From a virus: a stretch of 34,283 nt of DNA. The stretch is from positions 1-34,283 of IMG/VR virus record IMGVR_UViG_3300005441_000020. The stretch is one strand, 5' to 3'. Positions 27,497 to 34,283 of this stretch are shown piece by piece. The notes below the pieces were generated by a model. The model did not search any database, had not been told where the DNA came from, and worked only from the letters and a program-made list of their open reading frames with translations. Within the stretch, counting starts at the first letter, position 1; each line of letters opens with the position of its first letter. The position numbers and the translations under genes are program-made.

Positions 27497-28374
27497 GCGT
27501 CGGTTCCGTCCCGGCCGTCTTTCCCAGGCTTCCCGTCCCGGCCGCCCTTCACCGCGAGACGCCACGCTTTCGCAGACTCCGGCGTCCCGTCCCCTGGTCG
27601 CGTCGTGGTCGCTTCCTGGGCAATCCAAAACGCGCCCTTGACCGTGACGCCAGCGGCTTTGGAATACCGCTTTCCGAATTGCCAGATCCCCGCATCAAAC
27701 GGAATGGCGATCGGGAAGTCTTTGACCTGTGACCCGTTGGCGAATCGCAGCAGCCAGCCCTTCCCCTCCTCAAAGACGACATCGAGATCGTCGAACCCGA
27801 GGCCGTCGGCGCCATCTTTCCCGGCCACTCCAGGAGCGCCATCCTTGCCGTCGAGACCAGGAGCGCCGTCCTTCCCGTTGACGCCTGGCTGACCATCGCG
27901 CCCGTCGCGCCCAGGCGCCCCGTCTTTCCCGCTCAACCCGTCGGAGCCGTCTTTCCCATCGATCCCGTCGCGTCCATCCTTGCCAGCGAGGCCGGTCGGC
28001 CCAACCGCGCCGTCCTTCCCGCTGAGGCCAGGAGCGCCATCCTTGCCGTCGACACCATCCCGGCCATCCTTGCCGCTGACGCCATCGACTCCGTCTTTGC
28101 CGGCTGGTCCGACCGCGCCTACTGCCCCCAGGGGCTGTCCAGGCTCGCCCTGTGGCCCTTGCGGCCCGGCTGGACCTGGCACGAGCGCCCGCGCCTCCAC
28201 CGCCACCATCCGGCCCCGCAGATCGCTGAGCGTGTCCGCGATGGCGTCCCAGGCGTCTTTGCTGCCATACCCGAGCGGTCTCGACTCAAGCGCGGCGATC
28301 TTGGACAGCAACGGTTCTGTGGCCGCATGGACGGAGAGCGCGATAATGTCGGCGAGTTGTTCCGTCTCGGTCAC
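27493..28374 (-). CDS. Collagen-like phage protein (293 aa)
   Basis: ATG 28374 overlaps the portal stop (ATGA). Residues 1-60 are helical and could trimerise. Residues 67-191 are an almost perfect Gly-X-Y collagen region with ten GKDG motifs, most of them nine residues apart; one four-residue break (GQPL) lies near 79-82. Residues ~195-280 are a compact beta domain (VVFEEGKGWLLRFANGS; YSKAAGVTVKGAFWIAQEAT; AWRLAVKGGRDG), and the end is again GRDGKPGKDGRDG. Trimeric collagen-like fibres occur in several phages. Here the gene lies in the head module, so a head or neck fibre is likely. Candidate acceptor for the nearby transferases. Confidence 0.88.
   Translation of the reverse strand: MTETEQLADIIALSVHAATEPLLSKIAALESRPLGYGSKDAWDAIADTLSDLRGRMVAVEARALVPGPAGPQGPQGEPGQPLGAVGAVGPAGKDGVDGVSGKDGRDGVDGKDGAPGLSGKDGAVGPTGLAGKDGRDGIDGKDGSDGLSGKDGAPGRDGRDGQPGVNGKDGAPGLDGKDGAPGVAGKDGADGLGFDDLDVVFEEGKGWLLRFANGSQVKDFPIAIPFDAGIWQFGKRYSKAAGVTVKGAFWIAQEATTTRPGDGTPESAKAWRLAVKGGRDGKPGKDGRDGTDA
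27802..28176 (-). repeat. Collagen-coding repeat region, partly 27-bp periodic
   Basis: Encodes residues 67-191 of the collagen-like protein. GKDG codons recur every 27 bases over several stretches (residues 92, 101, 110, 119; 131, 140, 149; 167, 176, 185), indicating expansion by duplication of a nine-residue unit. Confidence 0.8.
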
Positions 28375-29771
28375 GCCGCCCTCAATTCCGCGACCTTGCG
28401 CTTGACCATGAGCGGGAGCGCGGCGGCATCCCAGCGTTTGTCCTCTGGCATCGGCGACCCATCAGGCATGGACGGTGCGGCCGGCGACGGTGACGACGTC
28501 TCAGTCGGCGGGGCCGCGTCACGCTTCGACAACGCCTCGAGGCTGTAGTACTGCTGTTGTGCAAGGGGGGATTCACCGCCGGCGACCGGACCCGCATCCC
28601 AGAAGCGCAGACGCGCCTCGTTGTAGCTCAAGCCAGCATTGACCGCCTGCTGCGCCGCGGTGGCTTTCGCGGTCATGTCCATCAGCAACAGATCGTCAAG
28701 ATCGAGCTCCACCGCTAAGGTCTTCCCAGGCACGTTGTCCAGCCCGAGTCCTTGCGTGTGCTTGACCTGGAATTTCGTAATGTGCTTCTGCAGGCAGTCG
28801 GTGTAGTAGTCCTTGTTCTTCGCTTCGATGTTCGTATAGGTCGGATCTGGGCCGATCCCGACCTTGTGCCGCGGCATATGGAAACACTTCGCGATGTCCT
28901 CATCGGTCATGTGCAACTGCTCGATGACCCGTGACTGCTCGGCCGTCATCATGCCCATAGGTAGATAACTCATCCCGCCCGTTAAAACCGCGATGTCCCC
29001 TTGCTTGCTCCCTGAGAACGCTGCCTTCCACTCCGCTTTCATCGCGTCCGCGTCGGCCTGTTCCATCGTCCCAGGCACGAGCAAGATGCCGCCTGGCCGT
29101 GAGCCATTCGTGACGAACTTGTCGGTGGCGCTGCGGATGTTCAGGCCTTGCATCGCCGGAAACCCAGCCGCGTAAATCGGCGACACCCCACAGAGCGGAT
29201 GGAACAGCGGACACATCACGTCGTGGATGATTTCGCGCGCCGGCACGATGGCTTCCGGCGCTTGCGAGAGGCTGTCCGCACGTAGTTGGTAGAACACCGA
29301 TCCATCCGGCGCGACCAACGGCGTCACGCGATACGGATCGAGGATGTAGAGCGCCCGAACCACCCCACGCTGATCCCGTTCCTTGAGCACGTAGACGTTG
29401 CCCGTGATCAGTTTCGAGAGGATGTACCACTCGGCATAGTCCACCCAGGTCTGATAGCTGTTCGGCTGATGCAGGACTGGCGAGAAGGCGTTGCTGTCGA
29501 CTTCCGTCCAGATCCCGTCGGTGTCCTGCTCCACGAGCATCGGTCGCAGCTTTGCGATGTCCCCAGCGATCAACGTCACGCACGCGAACAGCGTCGGATT
29601 CGAGAGCGCGACATCGACGTTGACCTCTTCGTTGCGCTGCCAGCCGCCCGTGGTGAGTTCGTGAATGAATGAGGACAGCCAACTGCGCGAGCCTTCGACC
29701 CCTGCGAGCGCACCCGCGCGCTTCGTGTTCAGGCTCAGCGTCTTCGAGCCGATCGTGATGGCAAGATTCAT
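28371..29771 (-). CDS. Portal protein (HK97 family, 466 aa)
   Basis: Dodecameric ring protein at the packaging vertex. The layout is that of HK97-type portals: LSNPTLFACVTLIAGDIAKLRPMLVEQDTDG (about 55-86), then YILSKLITGNVYVLKERDQRG, YILDPYRVTPLVAPDGSVFYQLRAD, EIIHDVMCPLFHPLCGVSPIYAAG, then SGSKQGDIAVLTGGMSYLPMGMMTAEQS and CFHMPRHKVGIG. The C-terminus is Pro/Ser-rich. Unusually the gene follows the capsid gene. Coupled on both sides (ATGA). Confidence 0.93.
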   Translation of the reverse strand: MNLAITIGSKTLSLNTKRAGALAGVEGSRSWLSSFIHELTTGGWQRNEEVNVDVALSNPTLFACVTLIAGDIAKLRPMLVEQDTDGIWTEVDSNAFSPVLHQPNSYQTWVDYAEWYILSKLITGNVYVLKERDQRGVVRALYILDPYRVTPLVAPDGSVFYQLRADSLSQAPEAIVPAREIIHDVMCPLFHPLCGVSPIYAAGFPAMQGLNIRSATDKFVTNGSRPGGILLVPGTMEQADADAMKAEWKAAFSGSKQGDIAVLTGGMSYLPMGMMTAEQSRVIEQLHMTDEDIAKCFHMPRHKVGIGPDPTYTNIEAKNKDYYTDCLQKHITKFQVKHTQGLGLDNVPGKTLAVELDLDDLLLMDMTAKATAAQQAVNAGLSYNEARLRFWDAGPVAGGESPLAQQQYYSLEALSKRDAAPPTETSSPSPAAPSMPDGSPMPEDKRWDAAALPLMVKRKVAELRAA

Positions 29772-30118
29772 TCGGGATCAGCCGTGAGATCCCGGCGGCG
29801 ATACCGCCGCTTTGGTTTGGCGTCGTCCTCGGTTACTTCCACCGTCTCGACCGGCTCCGGCAGAACATCCGGCGACTCAGGCGTGATCACGTCGATCGTC
29901 ACAGGTTCCGGCTCGTGCGGTGGCGGTGGAGCCACAGGCAAATCGACAGGCGACGGCACAACCGTCGGCGCTTCAACGGTCGCTGGCGCCGGCTTGGCCT
30001 TTTTCGTCAGCGTGAGCAGTTTGGCGTCGGATGTGGAACGGGCAGAAAAGGATTGGCCGCGCATGACGAGACGCCCGGCATAGTGAAACGTCGCGAGCGC
30101 TGTGAGTGGAATGCCCAT
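29768..30118 (-). CDS. Pro-rich head-module protein (116 aa)
   Basis: Start chosen at ATG 30118, with GGAG five bases upstream; an in-frame ATG at 30160 adds 14 residues. The N-terminal ~45 residues look folded (ATFHYAGRLVMRGQSFSARSTSDAKLLTLTKKAKPA), a pattern of small phage proteins placed near portal or connector genes. The rest is Pro/Glu/Val-rich and probably disordered, ending with a basic KPKRRYRRRD. Function unknown. Confidence 0.65.
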   Translation of the reverse strand: MGIPLTALATFHYAGRLVMRGQSFSARSTSDAKLLTLTKKAKPAPATVEAPTVVPSPVDLPVAPPPPHEPEPVTIDVITPESPDVLPEPVETVEVTEDDAKPKRRYRRRDLTADPE

Positions 30119-30193
30119 CCATGCTCCGAGAGAAAGGACGAAAGCCGGGCGCCCCGCCATTGACAGCGAGTGCGCCCAGCCGACGACTGCGAG

Positions 30194-32050
30194 TTAGACC
30201 GAACCGACGGTCGGGCCGTACGCCGCGGTATCGATCACCGCGACCACGTCATCCCGACGCTTCTGCCACCGGATCCAGCGCTCCGCTCGGATGCCCACGC
30301 AATTGCGCTGCCACAGGTTGAAGTCCGGCGTGGTGCTGCCGCCGCTCATCGAGAGCGTGGCCTGGTTGCTCGCATCGAGCCGCACCTGGCCATCGTCCGA
30401 CAACAGAATCTCGGACGGCTGGAACAACACGATCGTTCCGGAATCCACTGAGTTCGAGACGATGACGGTGTAGCCCATGAGCGTCCCGCCGTTGGGCGTC
30501 ATCTCGGGGAAGGCCCTCGTGCCGAGCGCAACCAGCAACGAACTGATCCCGCGCGCCAGTGCCTTGGTCATCACGATGACGACATCGGCGCCGTCATTGG
30601 CATCATCGAACGTCGCCAACGCGGCATTGAGATCCGCAAGGAGCGCCCCCACATCCGTCCCGCTCGCCGCCGGCGAAGTCACGTTGTAGGCGATCGATGC
30701 CGGGTTGTTCGCACCAGGCGCAACCGCGACCTGAATGAATTGCTCATCCAGAAACCGCGCGCACTGTTCCGTCAGATCCCGACGCACGGTCTCTTCCGCG
30801 GCCGGCGACGACAACCGGATCAGTTCTTCCGTCAGCACCACGATCCCGGCGACCTTGCTGGTCGGCATGGTCGTCCGCTCGAACGCCAGCTCTCCGACCG
30901 GCTTCACGCCGCCTTCCCCGACCCACTCGAACGTCGACCCACCCGTCTGGGTGATCAGCGGGATGTTGAACGGCACGTTACGGAAGCCCGGCACGCGTCC
31001 GATGATCGTCATCGGACGCAGCAGGTCGATGAACTCGGTCTGCAGGGTATTCGGATTGACGAGCTCCGAGCCCCACGACGGACTGGCGCCGAATGCCGTA
31101 CCCTCGACGGCCTTGATGTACTGGAGCACTTCCGGCGTGTTGGTGAAGCGCTTGGCGTACGCCATCGTGTCGGCCATGCTGCCTTTACCAGCAGCCACCG
31201 CCATCGCGTAGCGCGTGAACAGCGTGCCCTTCGGCAGCTCCACCGTCTTGAACTGCATGGGCGTGCGCGTGGGCGGCGCGACCGGCTGCGTCGTGCCAGA
31301 CGGATACGTCACCGTGGCGGACTGCGCCATCTGGGCCGCTTCGAGAGTGGAGAGGCGCGAGACTTTGGCGGTCAGCGACTGCACTTCCTTGAGAAGGGTG
31401 TCGCGTTCCGCGGTCTCGTCGGCCTCTAACCCGTTGTGCGCTTCGTCGGAGGCGATCAGTTCTTCCAACCGCGCACTCTTGGTCTGCAACGTGGCTTTTT
31501 CGGCCGTCAACTGTTCGGAAATGTTCATGGACGTGTCTCTGCGTGAACCCGAGACGCCGGGGTGAACGGAGGACGATCGCGGCGTGCCTGACGCGGCTGC
31601 CGTATCGGCCGATTTGATCGAGAGAATCGTGGCGGATTGATTCGCTGGAATCGTGACGGCTGACAGCTCCAGCCATTCCCAGCTCTTGTAGTGAACCGCG
31701 CCATCTTTAAGGACCGGAGAGGCTAAGGGTCGCCAGCCGATCGAGAGGCCGCGAATGAGACCGGCCTTGATCAGCGCCCAAGCTTCGTCAATGAATGGGA
31801 GGACGCCAGAGGCAATCTTCGCCTTGATGTGGATGCCTGACGACGTGACGCGCGCCGACAACACCTGGCCGATCGGCTTATCTTTTTGGTGCTGCCAGAG
31901 CAGCGGAATCGGGAGCGCGAACTTCGCCCCGCTCGAGTCCATCGAGTCGCCCTGGCGATCAAGTTCCGGCGTTGAGGCGATCCCTTCGATCAGGCGCTGT
32001 TCGGTATCGACACTTTTGATCGAGAAGACGCTATACGCCCGTTCAAGCAT
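30194..32050 (-). CDS. Prohead protease fused to HK97-type major capsid protein (618 aa)
   Basis: Residues 1-~147 are the HK97/U35 serine protease: YSVFSIKSVDTEQRLIEGIAST, catalytic His53 in LLWQHQKDKPIG, Ser103 in GLSIGW, and the family's LELSAVTIPANQ (127-138). A Ser/Gly-rich linker (148-174) leads to a coiled coil (EQLTAEKATLQTKSARLEELI; LLKEVQSLTAKVSRLSTLEA), the delta/scaffold domain. The HK97-fold capsid follows from ~265: MTIIGRVPGFRNVPFNIPLITQTGGSTFEWVGEGG, then RRDLTEQCARFLDEQFIQV. One continuous frame with no stop. An internal ATG at 31528 could also give unfused capsid, but it has no clear ribosome site. Protease probably cleaves at the linker or delta domain during maturation. Confidence 0.9.
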   Translation of the reverse strand: MLERAYSVFSIKSVDTEQRLIEGIASTPELDRQGDSMDSSGAKFALPIPLLWQHQKDKPIGQVLSARVTSSGIHIKAKIASGVLPFIDEAWALIKAGLIRGLSIGWRPLASPVLKDGAVHYKSWEWLELSAVTIPANQSATILSIKSADTAAASGTPRSSSVHPGVSGSRRDTSMNISEQLTAEKATLQTKSARLEELIASDEAHNGLEADETAERDTLLKEVQSLTAKVSRLSTLEAAQMAQSATVTYPSGTTQPVAPPTRTPMQFKTVELPKGTLFTRYAMAVAAGKGSMADTMAYAKRFTNTPEVLQYIKAVEGTAFGASPSWGSELVNPNTLQTEFIDLLRPMTIIGRVPGFRNVPFNIPLITQTGGSTFEWVGEGGVKPVGELAFERTTMPTSKVAGIVVLTEELIRLSSPAAEETVRRDLTEQCARFLDEQFIQVAVAPGANNPASIAYNVTSPAASGTDVGALLADLNAALATFDDANDGADVVIVMTKALARGISSLLVALGTRAFPEMTPNGGTLMGYTVIVSNSVDSGTIVLFQPSEILLSDDGQVRLDASNQATLSMSGGSTTPDFNLWQRNCVGIRAERWIRWQKRRDDVVAVIDTAAYGPTVGSV

Positions 32051-32107
32051 GTATGAGGAACCATGCTAGGGACGTTACGACTCAGCCGATTTAATTAGTA
32101 GGACAAA

Positions 32108-32284
32108 TCAGGACGGCGGCAGACGGAGCGTCAAGAGTTGACGCACGGTGGCTGAAATACTCTGCTCCTGCTTTTTGGCGAGTTCGATCAGGCGATCATG
32201 GGCTTTCGCCGGTAGCCACACCGAGACCGTTGAGCGCGGTTCATCAATGCGAGGCCGGCCACGCGGACGCTTTAGATCGCTCAT
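32108..32284 (-). CDS. Ribbon-helix-helix DNA-binding protein (58 aa)
   Basis: ATG 32284 overlaps the terminase stop (ATGA). The N-terminus has an AT-hook-like KRPRGRPR, then the RHH fold: strand STVSVWLP, helix AKAHDRLIELAKKQEQ, turn SIS, helix ATVRQLLTLRL. Arc/CopG-type proteins bind DNA as dimers. In the middle of the packaging genes it could autoregulate the late operon or serve in DNA packaging. A gap of 57 bases follows with no gene seen. Confidence 0.8.
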   Translation of the reverse strand: MSDLKRPRGRPRIDEPRSTVSVWLPAKAHDRLIELAKKQEQSISATVRQLLTLRLPPS

Positions 32285-33807
32285 CGCGTCAACGCGAACA
32301 TGCGAAACTCCGGCCTCGGGATCGCGTTGTTCCGTTCCATTTGATCCACAGCCATGACCAACGCCGCCACCCCATCGATCCGTTCCGTCGAGACCTTCTT
32401 GGAAATCTTGATGTTCCCAGGCGCGTCAGTTTCCACGGACACATTGCCGATGTTCCACCGGAGGATCGGATGCCCATCGTGGCGGAGCGTCTTCGACAAA
32501 ATCGCCTTCTCGAGCGCCTTCGTCGGAGCCGCGAGACTGTTGAACCCTTGCCGCATCGGCACGCAGGTAAACCCGTCCTGCTCCTGTAACCGCGTCACCA
32601 GATCCGTGGCATTCCACGGGTCAAACGCGATCGTCTGGACCTTGTAGTCGTCAGCCCACTCGCGCAACCGCCGGCGGATGTATTCGTAATCCACCACGTT
32701 CCCCGGTGTGGCGTCTAGATAACCCTCGCGTGCCCACTGCTCATACGGCACGCGATCCCGCGTCGACCGCTCCCGCATATTCTCGGCTGGCACAAAGAAC
32801 GCCGGCAGCACGTCGAATCCGTCCTCGTCTGGGAACACGGCTACGAGCGCCGTGAGGTCCTTCGTGCTCGAGAGGTCCATCCCAACATAGCAGCGCCGAC
32901 CAAGTAGACTCTCCGCAGGCCGGCGACAGGCATCCCAGGCCGGCATCTGAATCCACCGTGCCGCCTGCTCGGTCCACTGGTTCAGATACAGCCGCCGGAA
33001 CGTGTTCTCCTGCGCCGGGATCTCCTTCGCCCGTTGACACGCGATCCGCATCTCCTCGAGGCTCCGAAAGTCCCCGAGCGCCGGGTTACACGCTTTCCAG
33101 ACCTTTTCGTCGGTCCAGTCGGCATCTTTAGGCGCTTCAAAGAGGATCGGCAGGAACGTCGGGTCCAGATCCGGCTGCTCGACCACCTTTTTCGCGTGCG
33201 CGTAGAGTTCCCACAGGATGGAATGCCTGTCGTACCCGGCCGTGGTGATCGCCATCATCAACGGCTGCGCTCGAGCGCCCTGGCTGGTCGAGAGCACGTC
33301 CCACAGTTCCCGCGTCTGCGCCGCGTGGAGTTCGTCGTAGATGACCACCGAGGCGTTGAACCCGTGCTTGCTGTAGGCTTCGGCCGAGATAGCCCGGTAG
33401 AAGCTCCCCGACTTCCGATGCACGATCCGCTTCTGGGAGTCGATGATCTCGCACTGCGCCAGCAACTCCAGATCGTTCCGAATCATCTCGGCGGCGACGT
33501 TGAACACCAACGCCGCCTGGTCCTTATCGGCCGCAGCGGAATACACCTCGGCGCCGATCTCGCCGTCGAACAGTAGAAAGTAGATCGCCAGCGCCGCGCA
33601 GAGCTCCGACTTCCCATTCTTCCGCGGCAACATCAGGAGACACGTCCGATACTGCCGCCGGCCATCCGACCGAGTCTTGAACAGTTGCTTCAGGATCTTG
33701 ACTTGCCACGGCCGCAAGTTGAACGACTGGCCAGCAGACGGTCCCTTGGTATGCGTCAGTTGGTTAACCAACCGAATCGCCCAGGCGGCAGCGGTTTCCC
33801 GCTTCAC
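32281..33807 (-). CDS. Terminase large subunit (508 aa)
   Basis: Packaging motor ATPase-nuclease of the Terminase_1/HK97 type. The start is GTG 33807, overlapping the small-subunit stop (GTGA); GTG 33825 is an alternative. Walker A-like LPRKNGKSE (60-68) and Walker B VVIYDELH (154-161) with the catalytic Glu, then a coupling motif ITTAG (~187-191). The nuclease part shows YVGMDLSSTKDLTALV (from ~307, first metal-binding Asp), FDPWNATDLV (~395-404) and a last conserved VMAVDQMERN near the C-terminus. Length typical. Confidence 0.95.
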   Translation of the reverse strand: MKRETAAAWAIRLVNQLTHTKGPSAGQSFNLRPWQVKILKQLFKTRSDGRRQYRTCLLMLPRKNGKSELCAALAIYFLLFDGEIGAEVYSAAADKDQAALVFNVAAEMIRNDLELLAQCEIIDSQKRIVHRKSGSFYRAISAEAYSKHGFNASVVIYDELHAAQTRELWDVLSTSQGARAQPLMMAITTAGYDRHSILWELYAHAKKVVEQPDLDPTFLPILFEAPKDADWTDEKVWKACNPALGDFRSLEEMRIACQRAKEIPAQENTFRRLYLNQWTEQAARWIQMPAWDACRRPAESLLGRRCYVGMDLSSTKDLTALVAVFPDEDGFDVLPAFFVPAENMRERSTRDRVPYEQWAREGYLDATPGNVVDYEYIRRRLREWADDYKVQTIAFDPWNATDLVTRLQEQDGFTCVPMRQGFNSLAAPTKALEKAILSKTLRHDGHPILRWNIGNVSVETDAPGNIKISKKVSTERIDGVAALVMAVDQMERNNAIPRPEFRMFALTR

Positions 33808-34235
33808 GGCAGCGCCCCAGCCCACTTCGACGCCGGCTCATCCTTCTTCTTCGGCACCGAGATCCGCGCCCGACTCACCGGCTCCAACCCGAACAGCGCG
33901 TAATACGGTCGGATCACGTTGGCCGTGTCCCGCTCGAGCCGCACGTCAAAGATCGCGGTCCCCTTCGCCGCGGCATTCGCGCTGAACGTCGCCTGCAGCT
34001 CGCACAGGGTCGCAAACGGCCGAACATCAGCAGGCGTTAACGTCCCCATCGCGAGACACATCGGCGCGAGCTCGTCCCACACCACCCCAGCCGCACTCGA
34101 CAACTGCGCCGGCTTCTCTACGGCTCCAGCCGGTGGACGTACCTCATTTTCATTGAGCTTTTTGCGACTTGGGTTCCCGCGCAACACCGTCAGTGCGGTC
34201 GGGTTGGGGCGGCGTCCTGAATTCGCGTTCCCCAT
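33804..34235 (-). CDS. Terminase small subunit (P27 family, 143 aa)
   Basis: DNA-recognition subunit of the packaging machine. The N-terminus GRRPNPTALTVLRGNPSRKKLNENE and the helical core (WDELAPMCLAMGTLTPADVRPFATLCELQATF) are typical of the P27 family. AGGA lies four bases before ATG 34235. Coupled to the large subunit (GTGA). The 48 bases to the right edge hold no clear promoter. Confidence 0.9.
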   Translation of the reverse strand: MGNANSGRRPNPTALTVLRGNPSRKKLNENEVRPPAGAVEKPAQLSSAAGVVWDELAPMCLAMGTLTPADVRPFATLCELQATFSANAAAKGTAIFDVRLERDTANVIRPYYALFGLEPVSRARISVPKKKDEPASKWAGALP

Positions 34236-34283
34236 AAAATCCTACAGAACCCCTTTCGTTTCTTCCGAAAACCTGCGCGAGCC

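Noticed and set aside
1-34283. tRNA genes, integrase, attachment sites and replication genes
   Set aside because: None could be recognised on either strand; they may lie outside the window.

Overview
The window is a contiguous piece, not obviously complete, of a high-GC tailed-phage genome (free phage or prophage). HK97-type head genes, a tape measure protein, a frameshifted tail-chaperone pair and no sheath gene point to a siphovirus. The host cannot be named from the sequence. Good -35/-10 hexamers, Shine-Dalgarno sites and a Sec-like signal peptide indicate a bacterium, and the GC content suggests a high-GC one.

Layout. Structural genes run on the minus strand from the right edge leftwards: small and large terminase (34235-32281), a ribbon-helix-helix protein, a fused prohead protease-major capsid protein, a small Pro-rich protein, portal, a collagen-like protein and a head-tail connector. 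A two-gene glycan/methyl-transfer cassette (27116-24463) follows, then head closure, tail terminator, tail tube, tail chaperones with a GGGAAAC -1 frameshift site, a gp10-like protein, tape measure, two distal tail proteins, a 1343-residue tail hub fused to an exported-type N-terminus, a tail-fibre protein, tiny membrane proteins with a lysozyme-like protein (possible lysis region), two TIM-barrel-like proteins and a run of small membrane and zinc-ribbon proteins ending near 6026.

The left 6 kb is the early/regulatory end. Two helix-turn-helix genes diverge from a 110-bp region at 4685-4794. It holds a near-consensus leaderless sigma70-type promoter firing leftwards and a perfect 18-bp operator-like palindrome in front of the rightward gene. 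The leftward arm encodes an HNH protein, small proteins, an ERF annealing protein, a YqaJ/lambda-exo nuclease, a NinB-like protein, a Cys-rich peptide and an Ala-repeat protein that runs off the left edge. The short rightward arm encodes the second regulator and three small proteins, two of them membrane proteins, and meets the late operon tail to tail at about 6030.

Almost every junction is an ATGA, GTGA, TGATG or TAATG overlap. I used these to choose many starts, including several GTG starts. The most unusual part is the head-tail connector region: a collagen-like protein lies one gene away from a Rossmann-like DUF115-type protein and a glycosyltransferase-methyltransferase-glycosyltransferase fusion. 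This could be a virion or host glycan modification module. No replication, integrase or tRNA genes were seen, so part of the genome lies outside the window. No stretch over 300 bases lacks a gene.
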